64,000 nucleotides of DNA from Pseudoclavibacter sp. AY1F1 (GTDB lineage: Bacteria > Actinomycetota > Actinomycetes > Actinomycetales > Microbacteriaceae): the NCBI RefSeq assembly GCF_002931075.1, contig NZ_PSTQ01000011.1, positions 1 to 64,000 on the forward strand, read 5' to 3'. The stretch's first letter is position 1. Every line of letters begins with the position of its first letter. The notes under the pieces were generated by a model. The model had not been told where the DNA came from. It did no database searches and saw nothing but the letters and a program-made list of their open reading frames with translations. Positions 27,700 to 35,106 of the stretch are shown in pieces. The position numbers and the translations under genes were made by a program.

Positions 27700-27715
27700 A
27701 GTGTACTGGCCAGTA
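27700..27715. promoter_or_regulatory. Palindromic operator candidate for the MarR protein
   Basis: TGTACTGGCCAGTACA is an exact 16-bp palindrome 38 bp upstream of the MarR start on the minus strand. MarR proteins bind palindromes of this size, usually in their own promoter. Confidence 0.6.
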
Positions 27716-27812
27716 CATCCAGCGGCGGAATCCGGCGCGACGGCAGGGCAGGAGTGCCCGCATCCTTGAGGCGCTATCCGCGGAACGCACCCCGCGGCGC
27801 GATCTCAGCCGC

Positions 27813-28508
27813 TCAGAGTCGATCGGGCGACTGCGCGTTCGGGTAGAGCACGTCGACGTCCGCGTGACGATCGAAGCGGTAGCCCGTGCCGCGCACCGTG
27901 CGCACGATGTCTCCGTAGGCACCGAGCTTCGAGCGCAGGCGGCGCACGTGCACGTCGATGGTGCGCTCGTTCGGGCGCTCCTCGTCGCTGTCCCGCCAGA
28001 GGATGTCGATGATCTCCGTGCGGTCGACGGTGCGTCCCTCCCGCAGGACAAGAGCCTGGAGGAGCTCGAACTCCTTGTACGTGAGGCCGGCGTTCTCGCC
28101 GGAGACGCTGACGCGCTTGCGTGTCGTGTCGATCGTGACGCCCTCGGCGGAGTCGGGCTGCTCGTCGTCATCGACGCCCCGGGCGGCGAGTGCCTGCGGG
28201 TCCTGCAGGGCAAGACGGACAACCTCGACATCGCGACCGCCAGCACCCTTCGGCGCAAGCGCCACGGCGGCGTGAGTCTCGGCGTGCGGGGCGACTTCGG
28301 CGGTCACTCGCTTGAGCGCTTCGACGAGCTCGGTGAGCGTCGTCCCGTCGAGGTTCGCCTTGGCTTCATCGAGGCCGACGTAGAGGACAAAGCCGCGCGC
28401 TTCAGGCGCGGCGGGGACCGCCTGGACGTAGGCGGGGCGGGGGGTTTCTGGAATCTGAGTCACGGCATTCAGGGTGCGGGGGCGGCGGAAGTCGGTTGCG
28501 AGAGACAC
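27813..28508 (-). CDS. OmpR-type winged-helix regulator lacking a receiver domain
   Basis: A 231-aa protein. The C-terminal about 95 residues are a clear OmpR/PhoB DNA-binding domain (LTYKEFELLQALVLREGRTVDRTEIIDILW, then DVHVRRLRSKLG and VRTVRGTGYRFD). The N-terminal about 125 residues do not contain the acidic pocket or phospho-Asp of a response regulator. They hold a short alpha/beta stretch (FVLYVGLDEAK, TELVEALKRVTAE) of unknown fold, and no kinase gene is near. The GTG start at 28508 has AAAGGA 9 nt upstream. It may be an orphan regulator sensing something other than phosphorylation. Confidence 0.8.
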   Translation of the reverse strand: MSLATDFRRPRTLNAVTQIPETPRPAYVQAVPAAPEARGFVLYVGLDEAKANLDGTTLTELVEALKRVTAEVAPHAETHAAVALAPKGAGGRDVEVVRLALQDPQALAARGVDDDEQPDSAEGVTIDTTRKRVSVSGENAGLTYKEFELLQALVLREGRTVDRTEIIDILWRDSDEERPNERTIDVHVRRLRSKLGAYGDIVRTVRGTGYRFDRHADVDVLYPNAQSPDRL

Positions 28509-28791
28509 GGGAGGAAGTCCTTTGAGGTGATGATGCTCATGACACCCGACTGAGTGCGGGTGCGGTTCGCGACGGTTCGCGAACTGTGCCGAGGGGCTGG
28601 AGCCTCGGCGGGATGCGGTGAAGTGCGGTGCTGCGAGGAGCGGTGCTGCTTCGGGAAGCGGTGGTGCTTCGGAGAGCAGCGAGCACTTGGACCACGCTGG
28701 CCCGATGGGCTCAGGTTTCCTTCTTCGCTGAAGAGCTTCACGAGCGAGAAGGGGGCGGAAGTTGCGGCGACTCGACGGACCGGGTCCGGAG

Positions 28792-28890
28792 TCAGCGGCA
28801 CATTCGACAGCACATCGCGTTGCTGGGCATCATCATGCCAGCTGTTCCCGTCGCCGAAAAGGCGGTTAGGGGTCGCGAGATGTTCGTCAT
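28792..28890 (-). CDS. Possible leaderless 32-aa Met/Cys-rich leader peptide
   Basis: The ATG at 28890 falls 7 nt after a -10 box, where transcription should begin, which would make it a leaderless ORF. The 32 codons encode six Met and three Cys, ending in NAMCCRMCR before TGA. Leaderless cysteine-rich leader ORFs are known in actinobacteria as amino-acid attenuators, so this could tune the downstream winged-helix regulator. The short length makes chance a real alternative. Confidence 0.3.
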   Translation of the reverse strand: MTNISRPLTAFSATGTAGMMMPSNAMCCRMCR

Positions 28891-28896
28891 GCCGCC

Positions 28897-28926
28897 AGTA
28901 TGTTTCCTCGTGACGGCGCATGTCAA
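28897..28926 (-). promoter_or_regulatory. Predicted minus-strand promoter upstream of the winged-helix regulator
   Basis: A consensus TTGACA (complement of 28921-28926) and CATACT (complement of 28897-28902) are separated by 18 bp. The start would be near 28890. It lies just outside the upp 3' end. Confidence 0.6.
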
Positions 28927-28941
28927 CAGGTGACGTGAAGT

Positions 28942-29577
28942 TTATTCCGCGACGCCGTAGAGACGATCGCCAGCGTCGCCGAGGCCCGGGACGATGAAGC
29001 CCTCCTCGTTGAGGCCCTCGTCGAGCGCCCCGACGACCACCGTGACGTTCTTGTCGGCGAACGCCTCGCGCATCCGCTCGATACCCTCGGGGGACGCGAC
29101 GATGCAGATGGCCGTCACGTCGACCGCTCCAGCGTCGAAGAGGAAGTCGATTGCAGCTACAAGTGAACCGCCTGTTGCGAGCATCGGGTCGAGTGCGAAG
29201 CACTGGCGGTTCGCCAGGTTCTCGGGAAGGCGCTTCGCGTAGGTCTCCGGCTGCAGCGTCTCCTCGTTGCGGCGCATGCCGAGGAAGCCGACCTCGACGT
29301 TGGGGACGAGCTTCAGGAAGCCGTCAAGCATGCCAAGCCCGGCGCGGATGATCGGCACGACGAGCGGGACCGGGTCGGTCATGCGGAGCCCGGTCGTCTT
29401 CGCGACAGGCGTCTGCAGTTCGTACGACTCCGTGCGGACGTCGCGCGTGGCCTCGTAGCTGAGCAGCGTCACCAGCTCCTCGACAAGCGAGCGGAACTGC
29501 TGCGACGAAGTCTTCTCGTCCCGCAGCACCGAGAGCTTGTGGGTGATGAGCGGGTGGTCGGCTACGTGCAGGCGCAT
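28942..29577 (-). CDS. upp: Uracil phosphoribosyltransferase
   Basis: A 211-aa salvage enzyme joining uracil and PRPP to make UMP. The sequence is full length and typical: [20 protein letters not shown] at the start, [14 protein letters not shown], and the ligand-binding [17 protein letters not shown]. The uracil-binding [16 protein letters not shown] closes the protein. The ATG at 29577 is chosen; the longer frame to 29772 gives unlike residues. It is divergent from tadA, 71 bp apart. Confidence 0.97.
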   Translation of the reverse strand: MRLHVADHPLITHKLSVLRDEKTSSQQFRSLVEELVTLLSYEATRDVRTESYELQTPVAKTTGLRMTDPVPLVVPIIRAGLGMLDGFLKLVPNVEVGFLGMRRNEETLQPETYAKRLPENLANRQCFALDPMLATGGSLVAAIDFLFDAGAVDVTAICIVASPEGIERMREAFADKNVTVVVGALDEGLNEEGFIVPGLGDAGDRLYGVAE

Positions 29578-29648
29578 GAAATACAGAGTAACGAAGCTGA
29601 AGGCCTCCCGGTGACATTCGGCCAGCCCGGCGCGATCGCAGTGGGAAG

Positions 29649-30119
29649 ATGGGCAGCGTGTCACTTCACGTCGACGAGCGCTTCCACGAGCTGATGGGTA
29701 TCGCCCTCGGCGAGGCCGAACTGGCGCTCGCGAGCGACGACGTGCCCATCGGGGCGGTCGTGACCGACGCATCCGGTGCCGTCATCGCTTGCGCGCACAA
29801 CGAGCGCGAGCTGACGGGCGACCCCACGGGCCACGCCGAGGTGCTCGCCCTGAGGCGCGCCGCCGAGCGACTCGGCACCTGGCGACTCGACGGGTGCACG
29901 CTCGTGGTCACTCTCGAGCCGTGTGCGATGTGCGCGGGGGCGATCCTCTCATCCCGTGTCGGCACCCTCGTCTACGGGGCATGGGACGACAAAGCCGGCG
30001 CGGTCGGATCTCGGTACGATCTCGTGCGCGACCGCCGGTTGCCGGAGCGCGCCGTCGTCATCGCCGGGGTACGGGAAGCCGAATGCGCCGCGCTCGTACG
30101 CGGCTTCTTCCGAGACTGA
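29649..30119 (+). CDS. tadA: tRNA-adenosine(34) deaminase
   Basis: A 156-aa zinc deaminase converting A34 to inosine in tRNA-Arg. The zinc and catalytic motif is [11 protein letters not shown] (His and Glu), with the Cys pair in [13 protein letters not shown]. The substrate-side [11 protein letters not shown] is also conserved. The upp gene is divergent. ATG at 29649 is used, and a GTG four codons later is possible. A remnant of a cation-efflux gene lies just downstream on the other strand. Confidence 0.95.
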   Translation: MGSVSLHVDERFHELMGIALGEAELALASDDVPIGAVVTDASGAVIACAHNERELTGDPTGHAEVLALRRAAERLGTWRLDGCTLVVTLEPCAMCAGAILSSRVGTLVYGAWDDKAGAVGSRYDLVRDRRLPERAVVIAGVREAECAALVRGFFRD

Positions 30120-30137
30120 GCGCTCGCTCGCTGGTGC

Positions 30138-30437
30138 CTAGTCGACCGAGCGGATGACGATCGACTCAGTGCTCACGTGCACGTTGTGCCGCTCCGTCAC
30201 GTCTGGTTCGACGAAGATCGCCTCAGCGTGCGGGGCCGCCTCGCGCACCAGCGCGCGGAGCTGGGCGAGCACGGGAGGAAGGTCGAGGACCTGTGGGAGG
30301 TTCAGTACCGAGACGCGCACGCCCACGAGAGTGACTCGATCGTCGACTTCCACGCTGCGCACTTGGAGCACTTCACCCACGTGCTGGTTTTCGAGCAGCA
30401 GTTCGCGAATATGTGCGGCGAGTTCCGGATTCGGCAC
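30138..30437 (-). pseudogene. 5'-truncated cation diffusion facilitator (C-terminal domain only)
   Basis: About 100-115 codons match the cytoplasmic C-terminal (ZT_dimer) part and tail of actinobacterial CDF metal exporters: PNPELAAHIRELLLENQHVG, a conserved VRSVEVDD strand, AEAIFVEPD and the terminal ESIVIRSVD. The membrane part (about 200 residues) is absent, and proC starts only about 100 bp upstream on the other strand. A GTG at 30437 has AAGGGG 5 nt before it, so a soluble 99-aa fragment could be made; GTG 30485 is the other choice. I read it as a deletion remnant. Confidence 0.55.
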
Positions 30438-30551
30438 GAGTTCCCCTTCGACGGCGACGAGTAACGGCCAGCATACCGAGGTCACCCTGACGGCTCTCAG
30501 AGCGGATGCCACATTCGGCGACTGTCCGTGGTGCATCCGTACAATCCGGGT

Positions 30552-31391
30552 ATGACGGCACTGACATACGCGTTCCTTGGCGGCGGCAACATGAACGGCG
30601 CGATCCTGCGCGGGCTGCTGGACGCGCCCCTCGGCGACGGGGCACGCGTGCACGTCACGACACGGTCGGCGGCTTCGGCTGCCGCAGCGGAGAGCGACGA
30701 CCGCGTCACGACGACGGCGCTCGAGAACGACCCGCGGGCAAACCTGGCCGCGGTCGAGGACGCCGACGTTGTTGTCCTCGGCGTCAAGCCCTACCTCATC
30801 GGGGAGCTGCTGGACGAGATTGCCCCTTCGCTCAAGCCGGATGCGGTGGTCATCTCGGTCGCCGCCGGCGTGCGCCTCGAGAGCCTGGCCGCCCGCCTTC
30901 CAGGAGGCGCGCAGATCGTCAGGTCGATGCCGAACACCCCAGCGAGCATCGGGCTCGGCGTCACGGGCCTCGCCGCCAACGACTCGACCAGCGAGGAGTC
31001 CATGGCCGTCGCGGTCGCACTCTTCGAGAGCGTCGGACGCGTCGCCTCGATCGACGAAGACCGCATCGACGCGCTCGCGGCCGTCTCCGGGTCGGGCCCA
31101 GCGCACGTCTTCCTCCTCATCGAGCAGTACCTCGACGCGACGAAACGGCTGGGCTTCGACGAAGAACTCGCGAGGCAGCTGGTCGTCGGCACGTTCGAGG
31201 GGGCCGTCGGCATGGTCGTGCGCGACCCGGAGGCCGAGCCGTCCGAGTTGCGCCGCCGCGTGACGAGCCCGAAGGGGACAACCGAGCGCTCCGTCGCCGT
31301 GCTGCAGGAGGCAGATCTCGCGGGCCTTTTCGAGCGAGCCTTCGACGCCAACCAGCGCCGCTCCGCGGAACTCGCCGCCGAGAACTCCTAA
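30552..31391 (+). CDS. proC: Pyrroline-5-carboxylate reductase
   Basis: A 279-aa enzyme of the last step of proline synthesis, using NAD(P)H. The nucleotide-binding N-terminus is YAFLGGGNMNGAILRGLL. The conserved RSMPNTPASIGLGVTGLAAN and the AVSGSGPAHVFLLIEQYLD stretch lie in the expected places, and the C-terminal VTSPKGTTERSVAVLQEADL is characteristic. ATG at 30552 follows a short gap from the divergent CDF remnant. It is a single gene; the DnaJ-like gene begins 91 bp after. Confidence 0.97.
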   Translation: MTALTYAFLGGGNMNGAILRGLLDAPLGDGARVHVTTRSAASAAAAESDDRVTTTALENDPRANLAAVEDADVVVLGVKPYLIGELLDEIAPSLKPDAVVISVAAGVRLESLAARLPGGAQIVRSMPNTPASIGLGVTGLAANDSTSEESMAVAVALFESVGRVASIDEDRIDALAAVSGSGPAHVFLLIEQYLDATKRLGFDEELARQLVVGTFEGAVGMVVRDPEAEPSELRRRVTSPKGTTERSVAVLQEADLAGLFERAFDANQRRSAELAAENS

Positions 31392-31482
31392 CAGCACGCT
31401 CGTCTTCTCCCGCACGGCGACGGGCGACGGAGCGATCGATGCGTAGTCTTGGGAACTTGAACCAGCAGCGGGAGGGGCGGCC

Positions 31483-33036
31483 ATGAGCGGTCGGAGGCAC
31501 GTCTTCACGGAAGACCTGTACCTCGTGCTCGGCGTCTCCCGCACTGCCTCGCTCGAGGAGATCCGCAGGGTCGGCCGCGCGAGGCAGCGCGAGTCGCACC
31601 CAGACCTCGGCGGGAGCTCTGACGACTTCGTCAGGGTGCGCCTCGCGGTCGAAGTGCTCACGGAAGAGGCCACTCGGCGAGAACACGACGCTTGGCTGGC
31701 GGGTGGTGGCTCTCGCCGCACTCGAGCCCAGCAGCGCACCCAGTGGGCGCCGACGAGCAGACGCTCTGCCGGCGGTGGCGGTCGCTTCCGCACACCCCCT
31801 CGTTCCGGAGCGTCGAAGGACGCTCCGGCCTCCGCGCCGCGGCGCAGCGCGCACGCCGAGCCGGCCACCAGGGACGCCCCACCGCCCGCGCGCATCCCTG
31901 CTCAGGTCTTCGACGTTCGGCGCATGGCCTGGTTCCGCACGCGCTGGCAAGAGCAGCCCGTCTACTGGCCCCCCGCCGTTGCCGCCAAGCGCCCCTTCAC
32001 GCGCCGCGAGCTGGCTTCGGTCACGGTGCATGCGGCGATCGTCGTCCTCGGCGCGCTCCTGCTCCTGCTCGACTTCTCCTTCGCCCGCCTCGCCGCCCCG
32101 ACTTTCGGGGCTCAAGCGGCGCCGACGATGTGGCCGGCTGTCTTTGTCTACGTTGCGTTGAGCGCGGCCTGGCTGACGCTCCGGCTGAGGGTGCGCGCGC
32201 CACGCTGGGCGCTTGTTCTCTGGCTCGCAACGGTCGTGATCGCGGTCGTGGCGGGTGTCCTCTCTGCCACCCTCGGCGTCGTATCCCTGTTCGCCACGAC
32301 CACGGGCATGCAGAACCCGGCCTTCGCGAGCCTCCTGACGCAGGCGGCCATCTACCTCGCCGCGGCTGTATCCGGCTACTTCGCCTGGTCGGGCCTCGCG
32401 CAGCGCCGCGTCGCGGTGACGCGCGAGCGGCTGCTTGTGCAGCTCGCGAACGAGTCCGCCCCGCCCGCGGGCGACGGCAAACGGATCTGGGGTGAGCCGG
32501 GCCAGACGGCCATGGATGCGGGCGGCACCGCCGGCGGCACGAATCCCATGCGCGCGTTCCTCGCCCAGCGGTCAGTCGGCGAACCGCTCAGCCAGCTCCT
32601 CCGCATCCCCGGCGTGCGGATCGTGCATGGCCTGCGCGTGCCCGGCCAAGGTGCCGGCTCGATTGCGCACGCGGTCATCAGCGGCCGCAGGGTGGCCCTC
32701 ATCAACGATGAGCTCTGGGCGCCAGGTACGTACGGCATCTCGCGCGACGGCGAGCTCACCCACGACGGCGTCGCCTTCTCGTCGCCCGCGGCCGAGTTCC
32801 CGCACGCCGTCGAACGGTTCCACAAGCTCTTCGGCGAGATGTCGGCGGTGCGCGGCTGGATGACGATCGTCGCCGAGCGCGAAGGGGCGCTCGAGGTCGA
32901 CAACGCACTCACGTGGCAGCGAGTACGCCTCGCCACGACCGAATCCCTGCTGCGCGAAGTCGGCGACTGGCTCGCCGGCGACGGCAACCGAGTCGACCGA
33001 CTCCTCCTGCGGGACCTCGTCGCGCACAAGCGCTGA
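31483..33036 (+). CDS. J-domain membrane protein with NERD-like C-terminal domain
   Basis: A 517-aa protein of unrecognised function. Residues about 8-65 form a J domain (LYLVLGVSRTASLEEIRRVG with the essential HPD in ESHPDLGG), which would stimulate an Hsp70. A basic Ser/Arg/Pro linker follows, then four hydrophobic segments (about 185-315). The C-terminal part (about 375-510) resembles the nuclease-related NERD fold (RIVHGLRVPGQGAG, RRVALINDELWAPGTYG). The catalytic Asp and Lys positions of active NERD domains read differently here (INDE), so nuclease activity is doubtful. It is not part of an evident operon. Confidence 0.7.
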   Translation: MSGRRHVFTEDLYLVLGVSRTASLEEIRRVGRARQRESHPDLGGSSDDFVRVRLAVEVLTEEATRREHDAWLAGGGSRRTRAQQRTQWAPTSRRSAGGGGRFRTPPRSGASKDAPASAPRRSAHAEPATRDAPPPARIPAQVFDVRRMAWFRTRWQEQPVYWPPAVAAKRPFTRRELASVTVHAAIVVLGALLLLLDFSFARLAAPTFGAQAAPTMWPAVFVYVALSAAWLTLRLRVRAPRWALVLWLATVVIAVVAGVLSATLGVVSLFATTTGMQNPAFASLLTQAAIYLAAAVSGYFAWSGLAQRRVAVTRERLLVQLANESAPPAGDGKRIWGEPGQTAMDAGGTAGGTNPMRAFLAQRSVGEPLSQLLRIPGVRIVHGLRVPGQGAGSIAHAVISGRRVALINDELWAPGTYGISRDGELTHDGVAFSSPAAEFPHAVERFHKLFGEMSAVRGWMTIVAEREGALEVDNALTWQRVRLATTESLLREVGDWLAGDGNRVDRLLLRDLVAHKR

Positions 33037-33040
33037 CCGC

Positions 33041-33100
33041 TCCCGCTCCGGCTCCCGCTGGGGCTCCCGCTCCGGCTCCGGCTCCGGCTCGGCTCCGCCT
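33041..33100. repeat. GGCTCC hexamer repeat
   Basis: About ten imperfect copies of GGCTCC/CGCTCC run directly after the J-domain gene. It is a simple-sequence tract without coding role. Confidence 0.7.
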
Positions 33101-33188
33101 CGCCTCCGTCGCGCAGCCGAGCGGCGCAGGTTCGGAATCATTCGTGCGGCCGATCCCCCGGGCATCAGCCGGTGAGTAGCGTCGAGGC

Positions 33189-34370
33189 ATGAGCAACCAC
33201 AGCATGACTCCGACCCCGACCGGCAGTGCTCCGCTCACCGCGCAGCCCCCCGGCAGCAGCAGACTCACGTACGACCACGCACTCAGCCCGATCGGGCGTG
33301 GGAAGGGATGGTGGAGGGGGCTCCTCTACATCGCGTTCCTCATCGCCGGCTTCTTCGTCACGTCGATGACGATCGGCGCCGTCGGCATCCTCATCTCCAC
33401 GCTCACCGGCGAGCTCAGCCAGGAAGCCCTCGGGGAAGCCGTCGAGAGCGGCGTGATCCCCATGACTCCAGCGATCTTCGTCACCAACAACCTCGCCCTT
33501 GCGGCTCTCCTCCCGCTCGCCTACCTCGGCCAGCGGATGCTCTTCGGCGTGAAGCCCGGCACCATCTCGTCAGTCACCGGACGGTTCCGCTGGGCTTGGT
33601 TCCGCAAGCTCGCGATCGTCATCGTCCCGGTGTTCGCGGTCTACTCGGCGGGCCTCTTCCTGCTCGAGCCCGCGGAGATCAACATCGACGGCACGGCGAT
33701 GCTCATGCTCATCTTCGTGCTGCTCACGACCCCGTTCCAGGCTGCCTCGGAAGAGTACGTCGCGCGCGGCGGATTCCAACGCGCGGCCGGCTCCTGGGTG
33801 TCGTCGCCGCAGCTGTCCTTCATCGTCGGCACGGCCGTCTCGGCGGCACTGTTCTGCCTGGCCCACGGCGCGGGCGACTGGTGGCTCATCGGCTACTACT
33901 TCTTCTTCGGCGTCATCATGTCGGTCACAGTCAAGTACACGGGCGGACTCGAAAGCGCCGTGCTCATCCACGCCTCGAACAACGTCATGCTGTTCATCCC
34001 CTCTGTCCTGACGGGTCAGCTCAACGAGGGCATCGACCGCTCGGAGGGGGCCGGCGGGCCGATCATGCTCCTGCCGGCCGCGTTCCTCGCGATCGTCGCC
34101 GCGTTTGTCATCTGGCGCGCGAAGAAGGAGAACATCGAGACCACGACGGCCCCGCTCGTCACCGCGAAGCAGCGTCGCGAGCAGGAGGCTCGGGCCGCCT
34201 ACGAGTTCTACGCGCAGCAGCAGGCGCAGCTCGCCCAGCAGGCGGCGCAGCAGCCGATGCAGACCTACGGAGATGCGCCGGCTCGGCCGTACGGCCACGC
34301 GCCGGCTCAGCCGTACGGCCAGCCTCCGGCTCAGCCGTACGGCCAGCCTCCGCACCCGCCCCGCGACTAG
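33189..34370 (+). CDS. CPBP-family intramembrane glutamic protease
   Basis: A 393-aa membrane protein with about eight hydrophobic segments, of the CAAX protease/bacteriocin-processing (Abi) family. The catalytic Glu pair is in SEEYVARGGFQRAA (motif 1, EExxxR), the second motif His in FCLAHGAGDW and the third in SAVLIHASNNVML. The tail (about 315-393) is a long Gln/Ala-rich helix followed by proline repeats PYGQPPAQ, a likely disordered segment. Bacteriocin immunity or processing of membrane proteins are family roles; no bacteriocin gene is near. Confidence 0.85.
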   Translation: MSNHSMTPTPTGSAPLTAQPPGSSRLTYDHALSPIGRGKGWWRGLLYIAFLIAGFFVTSMTIGAVGILISTLTGELSQEALGEAVESGVIPMTPAIFVTNNLALAALLPLAYLGQRMLFGVKPGTISSVTGRFRWAWFRKLAIVIVPVFAVYSAGLFLLEPAEINIDGTAMLMLIFVLLTTPFQAASEEYVARGGFQRAAGSWVSSPQLSFIVGTAVSAALFCLAHGAGDWWLIGYYFFFGVIMSVTVKYTGGLESAVLIHASNNVMLFIPSVLTGQLNEGIDRSEGAGGPIMLLPAAFLAIVAAFVIWRAKKENIETTTAPLVTAKQRREQEARAAYEFYAQQQAQLAQQAAQQPMQTYGDAPARPYGHAPAQPYGQPPAQPYGQPPHPPRD

Positions 34371-34394
34371 CGGCAGCGATCGTCCGACGACAAG

Positions 34395-34434
34395 CTGTGG
34401 CCCCGCCGCCGGGATCGAGGCGACGGGGCCACAG
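34395..34434. terminator. Bidirectional terminator between CPBP gene and trkA
   Basis: CTGTGGCCCCG and CGGGGCCACAG form a perfect 11-bp stem between the converging CPBP gene and the potassium operon. Two further inner base-paired stretches (GCC/GGC) extend it. Confidence 0.7.
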
Positions 34435-34437
34435 CGA

Positions 34438-35106
34438 CTACGTGAGGGCGGCGAAGCGCTCCACGTCTGAGGCCGAGCCCGACACGATCACGAGGTCGTG
34501 GTTCGAGACCACCGTGTCCGCCATGGCATAGGTGAACGGCTTGCCAGGGCTCTTCACGCCCACGACCGTCACGCGGTACTTGGTGCGCACGCCCGACTCC
34601 ATGAGCGGCACCCCGCGGATCGCCTTCGGTGGGTACAGCTTGACGAGCACGAAGTCGTCGTCGAACTGGATGAAGTCGAGCATGCGCCCCGAGAGAAGGT
34701 GCGCGATGCGCTCGCCGGCCTCGCGCTCCGGGTAGATGACGTGGTGCGCGCCGATGCGGCCGAGGATCTTGCCGTGCGTCGCTGACATCGCCTTTGCCCA
34801 GATCTGCGGCACCTTCAGATCGGACAGGTTGGCGGTGACGAGCACGCTCGACTCAAGCGACGTGCCGACAGCGACGACGGCGACCGCGAACTCGTGCGCG
34901 CCGATCTGCCGTAGCGCCTCGATGTTGCGCGCATCCGCCTGGACGGCATGTGTCACCCGCTCGGCCCACTTCTGGACGAGACCCTCGTCGGTGTCTACCG
35001 CGAGCACCTCCCGGCCCTGACGCTGCAGCTGGCCCGCAGTCGCAGCGCCGAACCGGCCGAGGCCGATGACAAGCACCGGCGCATTGTGTGGAATCGGCTC
35101 ACCCAA
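34438..35106 (-). CDS. Potassium uptake regulatory subunit (TrkA/KtrA-like)
   Basis: A 222-aa cytosolic RCK protein gating the potassium channel subunit. The Rossmann motif VLVIGLGRFGAATAGQLQ binds nucleotide. The RCK_N core (AVDTDEGLVQKWAE, DARNIEALRQIGA) is followed by a TrkA_C domain (PLMESGVRTKYRVTVVGVKS). Single-domain length (about 220 aa) is the KtrA form. It overlaps the KtrB/TrkH gene by 8 bp and lies downstream of it in one operon. Confidence 0.92.
   Translation of the reverse strand: MGEPIPHNAPVLVIGLGRFGAATAGQLQRQGREVLAVDTDEGLVQKWAERVTHAVQADARNIEALRQIGAHEFAVAVVAVGTSLESSVLVTANLSDLKVPQIWAKAMSATHGKILGRIGAHHVIYPEREAGERIAHLLSGRMLDFIQFDDDFVLVKLYPPKAIRGVPLMESGVRTKYRVTVVGVKSPGKPFTYAMADTVVSNHDLVIVSGSASDVERFAALT

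Larger units (their letters stand above)
28509..28941. other. 433-bp gap with a long leader
   Basis: No established gene lies here. It contains a predicted minus-strand promoter at its upp end, a possible 32-codon leader ORF (28792-28890) and about 280 bp of low-complexity sequence (GCGGTGCT and GAGCAG repeats, 28600-28700). A transcript from the promoter would carry a leader of about 380 nt before the winged-helix regulator. Confidence 0.6.

Noticed and set aside
28554-28913. 119-codon plus-strand frame in the long gap before upp
   Set aside because: It is built of low-complexity Cys/Gly/Arg codons, has no ribosome site and runs opposite to the predicted promoter.
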